A stretch of 64,000 nt of DNA. Source: Candidatus Fonsibacter ubiquis. GTDB lineage: Bacteria > Pseudomonadota > Alphaproteobacteria > Pelagibacterales > Pelagibacteraceae. The notes beneath the pieces are model-generated. The model had not been told where the DNA came from. It made no database searches and saw only the letters and a program-made list of their open reading frames with translations. Below, piece by piece: positions 29,482 to 40,178 of the stretch (the first letter of the stretch is position 1; every line of letters begins with the position of its first letter). Where the stretch lies: positions 239,501 to 303,500 of the forward strand of contig NZ_CP024034.1 in assembly GCF_002688585.1 (NCBI RefSeq), in the 5' to 3' direction. Both the position numbers and the translations under genes were made by a program.

Positions 29482-29916
29482 ATGGGTTTCAAAATTCAGA
29501 ATAATAGATCTCGAAAACGAGAACCTATGAGTGAGATAAATGTCACTCCTTTCGTTGATGTAATGTTAGTGTTATTGATTATTTTTATGGTTACTGCACC
29601 AATGTTAACAGCAGGGGTAGCAGTTAACCTACCAGACAGTTCAGCAAATTCATTACCAGATGATAAGGAGCCTTTAACTTTAAGTATTAATGCTAAGGGC
29701 GAAACTTTTATTCAAGAAACCCAAGTTGAGATGGGTCAATTAGTTCCAAAAATTTTGGCAATGTCTAAAAATAGAACAGATACTAGAATTTATGTAAGAG
29801 GAGATAAAGCAATCGACTATGGACGAGTAATGGAAGTAATGGGATTACTTTCAAGGGCAGGTTTTACTAAAGTTGCTTTAATATCAGGCCCTCCTATTTC
29901 AAAAAGTAAAAAATAA
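29482..29916 (+). CDS. tolR: Tol-Pal system protein TolR
   Basis: ExbD-family partner of TolQ. The single transmembrane helix carries the protonatable aspartate in EINVTPFVDVMLVLLIIF, and the periplasmic domain follows. The 144-residue length is normal. Together with TolQ it harvests the proton gradient to energise TolA during outer-membrane constriction. Confidence 0.96.
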   Translation: MGFKIQNNRSRKREPMSEINVTPFVDVMLVLLIIFMVTAPMLTAGVAVNLPDSSANSLPDDKEPLTLSINAKGETFIQETQVEMGQLVPKILAMSKNRTDTRIYVRGDKAIDYGRVMEVMGLLSRAGFTKVALISGPPISKSKK

Positions 29917-29920
29917 TGCA

Positions 29921-30727
29921 ATGCAAAAAAGCCTTAAAATTTCTTTTATAGGTCATTTTGTTATTCTTTTTATCAGTAGTATAACTTTGCCTTTTTTAAT
30001 GGGGAAAGTGCAAGCCCCACTTGTTATTTCGGTAGATCTTGTTCAAATTGGGGATAGAACAAACATCCCCTATGCGCCAAAAGTTCTAGACGGAGAAAAA
30101 ACGGATAAAAAAACAAAAGATAGAGTTGTAACAAACCAAGCGCCGCCTAAAATTGTGCCTAAAGAAAAACCAGATGCTGTTCCTTTGCCTGAAAATATTA
30201 AACAAATTAAAGAGTTATTAGAGAAAAGGCAAAATCCGGTTAAAGTAGAAAATCTTGATAAGCAGACTTCAGAATTTGAAAAAAAAGAAATCTTTGATCC
30301 TAATAAAATTTCAGCTCTAATTGATAAATCAAAAAAAGATAACGCTGAAATAGAAAAGAAAACAAGTTTAGAAGCCACACAGAGCCAGCAAAAAAATGTA
30401 GTTGTTTCTAAACTCACTATAACGCAAGAGGATGCAATCAAAGCTCAAATATTTAAGTGCTGGAATATTCCTATTGGACTTCCATATAATGAAAATTTAA
30501 CTGTAAAAGTGAGAATAAAGCTTAATCCAGACGGATCGTTGATAAGTAGTGAGATTTTAGATCAATCAAGAATGAATGCAGGTGGACAAACTTATTATAA
30601 AATATTAGCAGAAAGTGCATTAAGAGCTGTTAAATTGTGCAACCCTTTAAAAGTCCCGCCAACTGAATATGAAAAATGGAAAGAGATGCAACTCAACTTT
30701 GATGCTAAAGAAATGTTAAGAGGTTAG
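29921..30727 (+). CDS. tolA: Tol-Pal system protein TolA
   Basis: Spans from the inner membrane to the outer membrane and passes TolQR force to Pal. An N-terminal anchor (residues 8-27) is followed by a charged Lys/Pro/Glu-rich segment and a C-terminal TonB/TolA-like domain from about 165 ([24 protein letters not shown]). At 268 residues the helical linker is much shorter than in enterobacteria, typical of alphaproteobacteria. Ends one base before tolB. Confidence 0.88.
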   Translation: MQKSLKISFIGHFVILFISSITLPFLMGKVQAPLVISVDLVQIGDRTNIPYAPKVLDGEKTDKKTKDRVVTNQAPPKIVPKEKPDAVPLPENIKQIKELLEKRQNPVKVENLDKQTSEFEKKEIFDPNKISALIDKSKKDNAEIEKKTSLEATQSQQKNVVVSKLTITQEDAIKAQIFKCWNIPIGLPYNENLTVKVRIKLNPDGSLISSEILDQSRMNAGGQTYYKILAESALRAVKLCNPLKVPPTEYEKWKEMQLNFDAKEMLRG

Positions 30728-30728
30728 T

Positions 30729-32069
30729 ATGAAGAATTGTATTTATAAAATAGTTTTTTTATTTTTTTTAATTACCTCAAAATCATTTGCCCTTGTTTCT
30801 GTAGATATTACCAGAGGTAATTTAGATCCGCTACCAGTTGCAATTTCAAATTTTTATTTTGATGTAAATATTGATAACAATTTAAAAAAAACAAATATTG
30901 AAAATAAAATACCAGAATTAGTTCAAAATAATCTTACTCGATCAGGTTTATTTTTTGCTTTAGATAAGAAATCTTTTATTCAAAAACCAGAAGTAGCTCA
31001 TAATAAACCAAGATTTGAGGATTGGTCGTTTATTAAGGCACAGGTTCTTGTAACTGGTAAAATTTCTTTAGAAAAAGATGGAAGACTCAAAGTTGAATTT
31101 AAATTATGGGATGTGGTATCTGCAACAGAATTATCTGCATTAGCTTTTTATACAGCGCCGGACAACTGGAGAAGAGTAGCACATTTAATTTCTGATAAAA
31201 TTTACGAAAGACTAACTGGTGAAAAAGGTTATTTTGATACAAGAATTATTTATGTTGCTGAAACAGGTCCCAAAGTAAATAGAAAAAAAAGATTAGCTGT
31301 AATGGATCAAGATGGTTTTGGAGTTAAATATTTAACTTTAGGAAATGAAATTGTTTTAACCCCAAGATTTAGTCCAACAAATCAACTTGTCACATATATG
31401 TCCTATTACAAAAATTTACCAAGAGTTTACCTATTAAATATTGAAACTGGATTGCAAGATTTAGTTGGAGATTTTCCAGGTATGACTTTTGCACCACGTT
31501 TTTCATCGGACGGAAAAAAAATTATTATGAGTTTTGCACAAGAAGGCAACTCTGATATTTATACTATGGATATTAAAACTAGAGTTGTTGAAAAATTAAC
31601 TGATCATCCCTCCATAGACACTTCGCCTTCCTATTCTCCTGATGGAACTCAAATTGCCTTTAATTCTGATCGGAGTGGTTTTCAGCAAATTTACACAATG
31701 AAAAGTGATGGAACTAATGTAAAAAGAATTTCTTTTGGTGATGGTTTATATGGTACTCCAGTTTGGTCGCCGCGCGGCGATCTTATTGCTTTTACTAAAT
31801 TATATCGCAATAAATTCTATATCGGCGTTATGAGATCAGATGGATCAGGTGAGAGATTATTAACTGAAAATTATTATCAAGAGGCTCCTTCTTGGGCGCC
31901 CAATGGAAGAGTACTAATTTTTTATCGTGAAACTGCTTCTGACACTGCAGGTAGAGGAGGTGGAGCAAAATTATGGTCTATTGATCTAACAGGGTATAAT
32001 GAAAGATTGATCCCAACCGAAACCGATGCTTCCGACCCTTCTTGGTCCGGATTATTATCAGCAAAATAG
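30729..32069 (+). CDS. tolB: Tol-Pal system beta-propeller protein TolB
   Basis: A periplasmic protein that binds Pal and TolA. A signal peptide spans residues 1 to about 21, then the N-terminal alpha/beta domain, then a six-bladed propeller with repeated SPDG-type motifs such as [15 protein letters not shown] and [11 protein letters not shown]. The length of 446 residues is normal. Directly downstream of tolA. Confidence 0.96.
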   Translation: MKNCIYKIVFLFFLITSKSFALVSVDITRGNLDPLPVAISNFYFDVNIDNNLKKTNIENKIPELVQNNLTRSGLFFALDKKSFIQKPEVAHNKPRFEDWSFIKAQVLVTGKISLEKDGRLKVEFKLWDVVSATELSALAFYTAPDNWRRVAHLISDKIYERLTGEKGYFDTRIIYVAETGPKVNRKKRLAVMDQDGFGVKYLTLGNEIVLTPRFSPTNQLVTYMSYYKNLPRVYLLNIETGLQDLVGDFPGMTFAPRFSSDGKKIIMSFAQEGNSDIYTMDIKTRVVEKLTDHPSIDTSPSYSPDGTQIAFNSDRSGFQQIYTMKSDGTNVKRISFGDGLYGTPVWSPRGDLIAFTKLYRNKFYIGVMRSDGSGERLLTENYYQEAPSWAPNGRVLIFYRETASDTAGRGGGAKLWSIDLTGYNERLIPTETDASDPSWSGLLSAK

Positions 32070-32151
32070 TAAAAACATAAAACTTTAGGTTGCATTAATT
32101 GTTTTTTTAAAATATTTAAAACTTTCAAAAATAAACAACGAAAGACGATAA

Positions 32152-32634
32152 ATGTTACAAAATAAAGTTAATAAAATTATCTTAGCGCTAGTAATGACCC
32201 TTTTTTTAGGTGCTTGCGCTACACAACAAAAAGCAACAACTCCAACAGGACCATCAGATGATGCTTATACAGGAACAGAAACAGTAAAATTTCTAGCAGA
32301 TGGCGTTCCAGATAGAGTATTTTTTGCTACAAATAAATCAGACTTAACCACCGCAGCAAGTGCAACTCTGGCAAAACAAGCAACATATTTAAAAGCAAAT
32401 CCAACTTTAAGTGTTGTTCTTGAAGGTCATGCAGATGAAAGAGGAACAAGAGAATATAACTTAGCACTTGGTGAACGAAGAGCTACAGCTGCAAAAAACT
32501 ATTTAATAAGTAATGGTATAGCAGCAAATAGAATTAAAGTGATTAGTTACGGTAAAGAAAAACCGGTAAATCCAGCATCGAATGCTTTAGCTTGGTCTCA
32601 AAATAGACGAGCTGTAACAGTTAAAACTAATTAG
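32152..32634 (+). CDS. pal: Peptidoglycan-associated lipoprotein Pal
   Basis: Anchors the outer membrane to peptidoglycan. The signal peptide ends in the lipobox LGAC with Cys22 as the lipidated residue. The OmpA-like domain contains LEGHADERGTREYNLALGERRA, the peptidoglycan-binding motif. The 160-residue length is normal. A strong intrinsic terminator follows at 32648-32689. Confidence 0.97.
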   Translation: MLQNKVNKIILALVMTLFLGACATQQKATTPTGPSDDAYTGTETVKFLADGVPDRVFFATNKSDLTTAASATLAKQATYLKANPTLSVVLEGHADERGTREYNLALGERRATAAKNYLISNGIAANRIKVISYGKEKPVNPASNALAWSQNRRAVTVKTN

Positions 32635-32647
32635 TACTAGATACATT

Positions 32648-32689
32648 TTAAAAGACCCTAATGTGAATTTCATTAGGGTCTTTTTTTTA
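32648..32689 (+). terminator. Rho-independent terminator after pal
   Basis: A 13-bp perfect stem, AAAGACCCTAATG (32651-32663) with CATTAGGGTCTTT (32671-32683), a 7-base loop, and a run of T to 32688. This is the clearest intrinsic terminator in the window and separates tolQRAB-pal from cpoB. Confidence 0.93.
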
Positions 32690-32715
32690 TCATTGAAATA
32701 AAATAAAATAAAAAA

Positions 32716-33675
32716 ATGTTAATTAAAAATAAATTTTTAATACAATTTTTAATCTTTATTTTTTTTGCAAACATTAGTTTTGCACAACAAGATAAAATGA
32801 ATGAGTTGTTAGATAAATTAGATAAAATTCAAAAGGATATTCAAACCCTTGAAAAAGCAGTTTATACCAAGAACCCAAATTTACCTTCTGATAATATTTC
32901 TTTAAATGAAGCTTTAACGAGACAGCTAACTAAAATTTCTGAATTAGAAAAACAAATTCAAGAAATGACACAGAGGTATGAGGAGAACAGTTATCAACTT
33001 CAGCAATTATCCGATAAATTAAATAAAGTGTCCAATGATAACCAATTAAGATTACAACAATTAGAGAATAATAAATTTGCAAGCGATAAAGTAAGCTCAC
33101 CAAAAGAAGTTATTGAAGAAAAAAAGATATCACCTCCAAAAATGAATGATAAAAATATTTTAAATAAAGAAGAAGTAGATGAAATTAGCGATGATGAAGA
33201 TAATTCTTTAAAAGACAAGTCAGTAAATACTGAAAGTATTAAATTAAAAGAAAAACCTAATAAAGCTAAAGCTAAAATTTTACCCAAAGCTTCTGTCGCT
33301 GAACGATACAAGTTTGCTATGAATATTATGAAAAGTGGTGATTTTGAAAAAGCTGAAATTGCTTTTAAAGAATTTGTTGATGCTCATGCAAAGCATGAGT
33401 TAGCTGGTAGTGCTCAATTTTGGTATGGGGAAACCTTTTATATTAGGCAACTTTACGAAGATGCGGCGGTTGCTTTTCTAGATGGTTATCAAAAATATCC
33501 AAATAGTCCCAAAGCCCCTGAAAACTTATTGAAACTTGGAGTAACCCTTGCTGAATTAGGTGAAACTGAACAGGGTTGTAAGATGATTACAAATTTAAAA
33601 AAAGCTTACCCAAAGACCGATGCTTCAATTTTACAAAAATCATCTTATGAAAAGAAGAGATTTAACTGCGCTTAA
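32716..33675 (+). CDS. cpoB: Cell division coordinator CpoB (YbgF)
   Basis: A periplasmic TPR protein that couples Tol-Pal to peptidoglycan synthesis during division. A signal peptide covers residues 1 to about 23; a coiled-coil trimerisation region lies at 25-120; a Lys/Glu/Asp-rich linker runs to about 190; and the TPR domain follows with YKFAMNIMKSGDFEKAEIAFKEF and FWYGETFYIRQLYEDAA. The length of 319 residues is normal. The end overlaps tilS. Confidence 0.92.
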   Translation: MLIKNKFLIQFLIFIFFANISFAQQDKMNELLDKLDKIQKDIQTLEKAVYTKNPNLPSDNISLNEALTRQLTKISELEKQIQEMTQRYEENSYQLQQLSDKLNKVSNDNQLRLQQLENNKFASDKVSSPKEVIEEKKISPPKMNDKNILNKEEVDEISDDEDNSLKDKSVNTESIKLKEKPNKAKAKILPKASVAERYKFAMNIMKSGDFEKAEIAFKEFVDAHAKHELAGSAQFWYGETFYIRQLYEDAAVAFLDGYQKYPNSPKAPENLLKLGVTLAELGETEQGCKMITNLKKAYPKTDASILQKSSYEKKRFNCA

Positions 33676-34981
33676 TTTTAAATTATTAGAAGATAAAAAA
33701 AATAATCAAATTTATTTTCGATTTAGAGAAAATATTTTACCTGTTGTTGGTAAAGAAAAATTTGCAATTGCTGTATCTGGTGGAAGCGATAGTCTAGCCT
33801 TAAGTATTCTTGCTAAATTATATTCACTTGAACAATCAAGTGATTTTGCAACTTTAATTGTTGATCATGGATTAAGAAAAGAGTCTGCCAATGAAGCAAA
33901 ACAAACATTTAAAAATTTAAAAAAAAATAATATTAAAGCAGAAATTTTAACTTACCGTGGTTCAAAATTTACATCTAATATTCAAAAGAAAGCAAGAGAT
34001 TTACGATATGATCTATTTCAAAAATATTGCAAAAAAAATAAAATAAGATTTCTTATCCTAGCTCATCATCAAGATGATTTAATTGAGAATTTTTATATTC
34101 GATTAATTAGAGGCAGTGGCATCAAAGGGTTAACTTCTTTACAAAACGTATCTGAACTCAATAAAGATTTTTACCTTTTACGACCTCTGCTTCATTTTAA
34201 AAAAGAAGAACTTTTGAACTTAACCAAGAAAATCTTTTCTACTTGGATTGAAGATCCGTCAAATCTTAATGAAAAATTTTTAAGAGTCCGAATTAGAAAA
34301 ATGCAATCTAGGTTACAGAAAGAAGGCTTTGATCCTAAACGAGTTTTAAAAACAATTGAAAATTTAAATACTGCTAAAAATTCATTAGATTTTTATATTT
34401 TAAAATCTGAAAAGAAATACTTAAATTTTTTTAAAGAAGGCTATGCAACTTTAAAATCTATTATATTTAAAAATGAGGCTCCTGAAGTAATTTTTAGGGT
34501 TATTATTAAAGCGATACATTTTGTATCAGGTGAATATTATCCACCAAGATCTGACAGTTTAAAAATTTTAATTAAAAATTTTTCATCAAAGAAGTTTAAA
34601 TCTTCAACTTTAGGAGGTTGTTTAATTGAAAAAAATTCTAACATGATCTCTTTTTTTAGAGAGGATAGAAATCTTGCTAGTGAAATATTAGATAAAATAA
34701 GACAAACTAAAAATTGGGATGATCGTTTTTTAGTTTATAAAAATTTTGATAATCAACAAAAATTTATCGTTAAAAAATTAGGTAATTCAGGAATTGATTA
34801 TTTGAAAAAAAATAAATTTATTTCTTCTTTAGATAAGATTCCAGTTCAGGCAAAAAAGACTTTGCCTTCATTTTGGAACCATAAAGGAGAGCTGATGTTT
34901 GTCCCTTTTATCAATTTTAAGAATAAGAAATACAATATTAAAAATGACAGTTTTGCTGTGCGATATCTTAGATTTATTTGA
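33647..34981 (+). CDS. tilS: tRNA(Ile)-lysidine synthase TilS
   Basis: Modifies C34 of the CAU-anticodon isoleucine tRNA to lysidine, letting it read AUA, a frequent codon in an AT-rich genome. The PP-loop AVSGGSDSLALSILAK and the LAHHQDDLIENFYIRLIRGSG motif are intact. I prefer ATG 33647 (29-bp overlap with cpoB) over ATG 33620 because nine extra residues there overlap cpoB further without homology. About 444 residues. The C-terminal half is divergent. Confidence 0.93.
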   Translation: MKRRDLTALNFKLLEDKKNNQIYFRFRENILPVVGKEKFAIAVSGGSDSLALSILAKLYSLEQSSDFATLIVDHGLRKESANEAKQTFKNLKKNNIKAEILTYRGSKFTSNIQKKARDLRYDLFQKYCKKNKIRFLILAHHQDDLIENFYIRLIRGSGIKGLTSLQNVSELNKDFYLLRPLLHFKKEELLNLTKKIFSTWIEDPSNLNEKFLRVRIRKMQSRLQKEGFDPKRVLKTIENLNTAKNSLDFYILKSEKKYLNFFKEGYATLKSIIFKNEAPEVIFRVIIKAIHFVSGEYYPPRSDSLKILIKNFSSKKFKSSTLGGCLIEKNSNMISFFREDRNLASEILDKIRQTKNWDDRFLVYKNFDNQQKFIVKKLGNSGIDYLKKNKFISSLDKIPVQAKKTLPSFWNHKGELMFVPFINFKNKKYNIKNDSFAVRYLRFI

Positions 34982-35024
34982 GAATAGCACTTGTTTAATC
35001 TATAATAATGATTACTTTTAAACT

Positions 35025-36923
35025 ATGAATTTGCGCAATTTAATGATGTGGGGCGTAATTGTCCTGCTCGTTTTAGGTTTATACAATCTATTTCAGAATC
35101 CAGGCTCTATTACCGGAAAGACTGAAATGCCATTTTCTACTTTTTTAACTGAAGTAGATAAAGGAAATGTTGCGTCCGTTGATATTCGAGGAAGCGAAAT
35201 TTCTGGAACTTTTAGAGATGGCAAAGGCTTTAAAACTTACTCTCCTAATTACCCAAATCTAGTTGAAAAATTAACTGCAAAGGGAGTTTCAATTACTGCT
35301 GGTCCTCGAGAAGAGAAGGGCCCTTCGTTATGGGGCGTAATATTATCTTGGTTTCCTATGTTACTTCTTATTGGAGTATGGATATTTTTTATGCGTCAAA
35401 TGCAAGGTGGCAAAGGTGGTGCCATGGGATTTGGAAGATCAAAAGCAAAATTACTTAATGAAGCACAAGGTCGAGTGACATTTCAAGATGTTGCTGGAGT
35501 TGAAGAAGCCAAAGAAGAATTAGAAGAGATAGTACATTTTTTAAAAGACCCTAGAAAGTTTCAAAAATTAGGAGGAAGAATTCCAAAAGGAGCTTTGCTT
35601 GTCGGACCTCCGGGCACAGGAAAAACTTTATTAGCAAGGGCAATTGCTGGGGAGGCAAATGTTCCTTTCTTTACTATTTCAGGATCAGATTTTGTTGAGA
35701 TGTTTGTTGGGGTTGGTGCTTCAAGAGTTAGAGATATGTTTGAACAAGGTAAAAAAAGTGCTCCTTGTATTATATTTATAGATGAGATTGATGCAGTTGG
35801 AAGAAGTAGAGGCGCTGGATTAGGTGGCGGTAATGATGAGAGAGAACAAACATTAAATCAGTTGCTTGTTGAAATGGATGGATTTGAAACTAATGAAGGT
35901 GTCATTTTAATCGCAGCAACAAACAGACCAGATGTATTAGATCCTGCTTTATTAAGACCAGGTCGTTTTGACAGACAAGTTGTTGTGTCAAATCCAGACA
36001 TTATTGGCAGAGAAGCAATTTTAAATGTGCATCTTAAAAAAATTACAACGGGACCAGATGTAAATCCAAAAGTTATTGCAAGAGGAACACCTGGTTTTTC
36101 TGGTGCCGATCTTGCAAATATTGTGAATGAGTCTGCATTACTTGCTGCAAGAAAAAATAAGAGAATTGTCACTATGTCTGACCTTGAAGAAGCAAAAGAT
36201 AAAGTAATGATGGGCGCTGAAAGAAGATCTATGGTGATGAATGAAGAGGAAAAAACTTTAACAGCTTACCATGAGGGAGGACATGCGGTTGTTGCATTGT
36301 ATGAACAAACTTCAGATCCAATTCATAAAGCAACTATTATTCCAAGAGGAAGAGCTTTAGGTATGGTTATGAGACTTCCGGAAAGAGATCAATTATCTGT
36401 AACAAGAGAAAAAATGTTTGGAGATATTTCTGTTGCTATGGGAGGTAGAATTGCGGAGGAGATGATTTTTGGTTACGACAAAGTAACATCAGGCGCTTCT
36501 TCGGATATCGAAATGGTAACAAAAATGGCTAAAAATATGGTTACTCGATACGGTATGAGCGATCAATTAGGCCCTATTGCTTATCAAGAAAATGAAGAAG
36601 AAGTATTTTTAGGAAGATCTGTTTCTAGAACACAAAATGTTTCAGAAGAAACTGCTAAAAAGATTGATGCTGAAGTTAAAAAAATTGTTGAGTCCGGTTA
36701 TGCTAGAGCTAAAAAAATATTAGCTGATAAAGTTGATGATCTTCATAAGGTAGCAAAAGCGTTATTAACTTATGAGACTTTATCTGGTGAAGAAATTAAA
36801 AAAATAGTATTTGAAAATATTTATCCAAAACGATTATCCGGCAAAGAAGAATTTAGTACCACTAAAAAGAAGCTAGGTAGCGCTTTAGGTGCAATTGGAT
36901 TAAAGCCAAATCCACAAAGTTAA
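35025..36923 (+). CDS. ftsH: ATP-dependent zinc metalloprotease FtsH
   Basis: A membrane AAA+ protease that degrades misfolded membrane proteins and regulators such as RpoH. Two transmembrane helices (about 4-22 and 103-124) flank the periplasmic domain. The AAA module has Walker A GPPGTGKT and Walker [12 protein letters not shown], with the arginine-finger region LRPGRFDRQ. The zinc site is HEGGH in [10 protein letters not shown]. The length of 632 residues is standard. Its modulators HflK and HflC and its potential substrate RpoH are all in this window. Confidence 0.98.
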   Translation: MNLRNLMMWGVIVLLVLGLYNLFQNPGSITGKTEMPFSTFLTEVDKGNVASVDIRGSEISGTFRDGKGFKTYSPNYPNLVEKLTAKGVSITAGPREEKGPSLWGVILSWFPMLLLIGVWIFFMRQMQGGKGGAMGFGRSKAKLLNEAQGRVTFQDVAGVEEAKEELEEIVHFLKDPRKFQKLGGRIPKGALLVGPPGTGKTLLARAIAGEANVPFFTISGSDFVEMFVGVGASRVRDMFEQGKKSAPCIIFIDEIDAVGRSRGAGLGGGNDEREQTLNQLLVEMDGFETNEGVILIAATNRPDVLDPALLRPGRFDRQVVVSNPDIIGREAILNVHLKKITTGPDVNPKVIARGTPGFSGADLANIVNESALLAARKNKRIVTMSDLEEAKDKVMMGAERRSMVMNEEEKTLTAYHEGGHAVVALYEQTSDPIHKATIIPRGRALGMVMRLPERDQLSVTREKMFGDISVAMGGRIAEEMIFGYDKVTSGASSDIEMVTKMAKNMVTRYGMSDQLGPIAYQENEEEVFLGRSVSRTQNVSEETAKKIDAEVKKIVESGYARAKKILADKVDDLHKVAKALLTYETLSGEEIKKIVFENIYPKRLSGKEEFSTTKKKLGSALGAIGLKPNPQS

Positions 36924-36938
36924 TCTAACTTTTCATTC

Positions 36939-38003
36939 ATGAAGAGTATTTATATAAGGCCAACAAATATTGTCTTTGGCCAAAAGGCGAATTATTTTAT
37001 TCAAGAAAAAAGTGCAAAAAGTCTTTGTGGACTTGAAAATGTTGGTTTTTTATCTCTTGAGATCTTAAAAAGACAGTCTGACGGAAATACAGTAGAGGAA
37101 TATAGTGTTTTAGAGATCGAAAAATTAGATTTTAAAAATGAAATTGAAGACGATTTAAACAACATAACTTCAAAAAGAAAAAATATTTTTAATTTAGATT
37201 TTACAAATCCTATTTTAATGGCCGTTTTAAATGTTACCCCAGACAGTTTTTCAGATGGAGGAAAATATAATACCACGTATAGAGCTCTTGATCACGTAAG
37301 AAGTATGATTAATTATGGAGCTCATATTATTGATGTAGGAGGAGAGTCCACAAGACCAGGTGCAAAATCTGTTAGTGAGCTAGATGAAATAAAAAGAATA
37401 TCAGAGACCATACAATTAATAAAAAATAAATTTCCGAACCAAATAATCTCCTTAGATACGAGAAAGTCTATGGTGATGAAACATGGGATAGACATAGGAG
37501 TTGATATATTAAATGATGTTTCTGCACTAGATTTTGATCCACAATCTTATTTAGTTGTAAAAGATTCAGGAAAACCAATTATTTTAAATCATTCACAGGG
37601 TATACCTGAGAATATGCAAAATAATCCAACGTACGAAAATGTATTATTGGATATTTTTGATTATTTTGAAAATAAAATAAAATTTTTGAAAAATAATGGA
37701 ATAAAGGATGAGCAAATTATTATTGATCCAGGAATTGGATTTGGAAAAACTTTAGAACATAATTTAGAAATCATTTCTAAAATTTCCTTATTTCATAGTT
37801 TAGGCTATCCAATTATGGTGGGCCCTTCACGAAAAAGTTTTATAGGTAAAATTATGGGTGAAAAAGATAATCCGCAAAGATTAGGAGGCACAATTGCTTC
37901 AATTTTATATTCATATTTGCAAGGTATTCAGCTATTTAGAGTTCATGATATACAAGAAACGAACGAAGCTCTTAAAGTTTATTCTCAATTTTTAAAGCAA
38001 TAA
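36939..38003 (+). CDS. folP: Dihydropteroate synthase
   Basis: Condenses hydroxymethyl-dihydropterin diphosphate with p-aminobenzoate in folate synthesis. The core starts at about residue 90 with MAVLNVTPDSFSDGG, then GAHIIDVGGESTRPGA and the phosphate-binding GPSRKSFIG. An N-terminal extension of about 85 residues (total 354) precedes the barrel, as in other alphaproteobacterial DHPS. The ftsH-folP-glmM order is conserved in proteobacteria. Confidence 0.94.
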   Translation: MKSIYIRPTNIVFGQKANYFIQEKSAKSLCGLENVGFLSLEILKRQSDGNTVEEYSVLEIEKLDFKNEIEDDLNNITSKRKNIFNLDFTNPILMAVLNVTPDSFSDGGKYNTTYRALDHVRSMINYGAHIIDVGGESTRPGAKSVSELDEIKRISETIQLIKNKFPNQIISLDTRKSMVMKHGIDIGVDILNDVSALDFDPQSYLVVKDSGKPIILNHSQGIPENMQNNPTYENVLLDIFDYFENKIKFLKNNGIKDEQIIIDPGIGFGKTLEHNLEIISKISLFHSLGYPIMVGPSRKSFIGKIMGEKDNPQRLGGTIASILYSYLQGIQLFRVHDIQETNEALKVYSQFLKQ

Positions 38004-38005
38004 CA

Positions 38006-39343
38006 ATGAAAAAGTATTTTGGAACTGACGGTATTAGAGGAGAAGTGAATAAGGGCAATATAACTGGAGAAATGTTCTTTAGATTTGGTCTTGCTGCCGG
38101 AACATATTTTTCTAATCAAAATAAAGAACGCCATAAGGCAATTATTGCAAAGGATACTCGGCTATCTGGCTACATGCTTGAGCCAGCTTTAGTATCGGGA
38201 CTTATTTCATCTGGTATGGATGTTTTTTTACTAGGACCTTTACCAACCAATGGTCTTGCCATGTTAACAAAGTCTATGAAAGCAGATCTTGGAATTATGT
38301 TAACAGCTTCTCACAATCCTCATACTGATAATGGACTAAAACTTTTTGGACCTGATGGAATGAAATTATCGGATAAGGTTGAAAAGCAAATTGAAAAATT
38401 AATTGATGATAAAGTTGAAAAATACTTTGTAAAACCAAATGAATTAGGCAGAGCCAAAAGATTAGAGGATGCAACAGAAAATTATATAAGTATATTAAAA
38501 AATATTTTTCCAAAATCATTTAATTTATCTGGAATTAAAATATTTTTAGATTGTGCAAATGGTGCCGCATATAAATCAGCGCCTGCTTTACTTAGAGAAT
38601 TAGGAGCTGATGTTGTGGCAATAGGCATTAATCCAGATGGATTTAATATAAATAAAAATTGTGGATCAACACATCCAGAACTTATTCAGCAATCTGTAAA
38701 AACTCATAAAGCAGATATTGGCATTGCGTTTGATGGTGATGCTGATCGAGTTATTATGTGCGATGAAAAAGGGGAAATTATTGATGGTGACCAAATTATT
38801 GCAATGATTGCAAAAAATTGGAAAAAGAAAAAAATTTTAAAAGGGGGAGTAGTTGGTACCTTGATGACAAATTTAGGACTGGAAAATTATTTTAGAAGTA
38901 ATGATATTAAATTTTACAGAGCTAATGTTGGTGATCGATATGTTAAAGAAAAAATGAATACTTTAAAGTATAATTTAGGAGGTGAACAATCAGGCCATAT
39001 TATTCTTGGAAATTTAGCAACTACTGGAGATGGTTTATTAGTTGCTTTAGAGGTTTTAAGTTCTTTAAAAAATAATGTTAAAGCAAGTAAGGTATTTTCA
39101 GTTTTTAAAAAGATTCCTCAAATTTTAGAAAATATAAAAGTTAAAAATAAAAATATTATTGAAAATAAATCTCTTAGTGCAAAAATTAATCAGATTAATA
39201 AAAATTTAAAACAAGAGGGTAGATTACTGGTTAGAAAGTCAGGAACAGAAAATTTGATTAGAATAATGGTTGAAAGTTCTGATAAAAAATTAATCAAAGA
39301 TACTGTCAATGAAGTTAAAAAATTAATACTCAATTACGCCTGA
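38006..39343 (+). CDS. glmM: Phosphoglucosamine mutase
   Basis: Interconverts glucosamine 6- and 1-phosphate on the way to UDP-GlcNAc for peptidoglycan and lipid A. The phosphoserine loop is in GIMLTASHNPHTDNGLK, the metal site is FDGDADRVIMCDEKG, the sugar-binding loop is GGEQSGHII, and the phosphate-binding site is VRKSGTENLIRIMVE. The length of 445 residues is standard. Two bases separate it from both neighbours. Confidence 0.97.
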   Translation: MKKYFGTDGIRGEVNKGNITGEMFFRFGLAAGTYFSNQNKERHKAIIAKDTRLSGYMLEPALVSGLISSGMDVFLLGPLPTNGLAMLTKSMKADLGIMLTASHNPHTDNGLKLFGPDGMKLSDKVEKQIEKLIDDKVEKYFVKPNELGRAKRLEDATENYISILKNIFPKSFNLSGIKIFLDCANGAAYKSAPALLRELGADVVAIGINPDGFNINKNCGSTHPELIQQSVKTHKADIGIAFDGDADRVIMCDEKGEIIDGDQIIAMIAKNWKKKKILKGGVVGTLMTNLGLENYFRSNDIKFYRANVGDRYVKEKMNTLKYNLGGEQSGHIILGNLATTGDGLLVALEVLSSLKNNVKASKVFSVFKKIPQILENIKVKNKNIIENKSLSAKINQINKNLKQEGRLLVRKSGTENLIRIMVESSDKKLIKDTVNEVKKLILNYA

Positions 39344-39345
39344 AA

Positions 39346-40140
39346 TTGAAACTAAAGTCTAAATTATTAATTATTGCAGGGTCAGACTCCAGCGGGGGCG
39401 CTGGAATTCAAGCAGATATCAAAACCGCAACAGCACTTGGCGTTTATGCAATGACAGCAATTACAGCTATTACTGCCCAAAATACAACGGGAGTAAAATC
39501 AATCGTTTCTATTCCGCCTAGAGAAATTTTTAAGCAAATTTCATTTTCAGTTCAGGATATAAAACCTAGTTCTGTAAAAATTGGGATGTTGCATAATGTG
39601 TGTGTAATCAAAGAAGTAATTAAAGCTATTAAAAAACATAAGTTAAAAAATATTGTAATTGATCCTGTGATGGTTGCAAAAGGAGGTCAAAGATTAATTA
39701 GCAACAGTTCTATTAATTTTTTAAGAGAAAAATTATTTCCTTACGCATTATTAGTAACTCCAAATATTCCAGAAGCCGAAGCCTTAATAAATAAAAAAAT
39801 TAAAACTTTGGACGATATAATTAAAGCTGGAAAACAAATTTTAAAATTTGGACCAAAATTTGTTCTTATAAAGGGAGGGCATATTAATAAATCTATTATT
39901 GAAGACGTATTAATTTCAAAAAATAATATTAAAATTTTTAAAAATAAAAAAATAAAAACCAAAAATACACATGGCACTGGTTGTACTTTATCTAGTGCAA
40001 TCGCCTCTTTTATTTCAAGAAATTATAATATGAACGAATCATGCAGACGATCTATTCAATATGTACATAAAGCAATTTTGTTAAACCCAAAATTTGGACG
40101 AGGACATGGGCCAATTAATCATATGGCTTTATTAAATTAA
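39346..40140 (+). CDS. thiD: Hydroxymethylpyrimidine/phosphomethylpyrimidine kinase ThiD
   Basis: Phosphorylates HMP and HMP-P to HMP-PP for thiamine synthesis. The ribokinase-like fold has [18 protein letters not shown] near the N terminus and the anion-hole motif [13 protein letters not shown] near the C terminus. TTG at 39346 is the likely start; no ATG lies near. The length of 264 residues is normal. Together with ThiE (20481-19867) it would let the cell make thiamine from an imported pyrimidine; thiC is not in this window. Confidence 0.94.
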   Translation: MKLKSKLLIIAGSDSSGGAGIQADIKTATALGVYAMTAITAITAQNTTGVKSIVSIPPREIFKQISFSVQDIKPSSVKIGMLHNVCVIKEVIKAIKKHKLKNIVIDPVMVAKGGQRLISNSSINFLREKLFPYALLVTPNIPEAEALINKKIKTLDDIIKAGKQILKFGPKFVLIKGGHINKSIIEDVLISKNNIKIFKNKKIKTKNTHGTGCTLSSAIASFISRNYNMNESCRRSIQYVHKAILLNPKFGRGHGPINHMALLN

Positions 40141-40178
40141 ATAATTTAAATCCTTATAGACATCTTAAAAACTTACTT

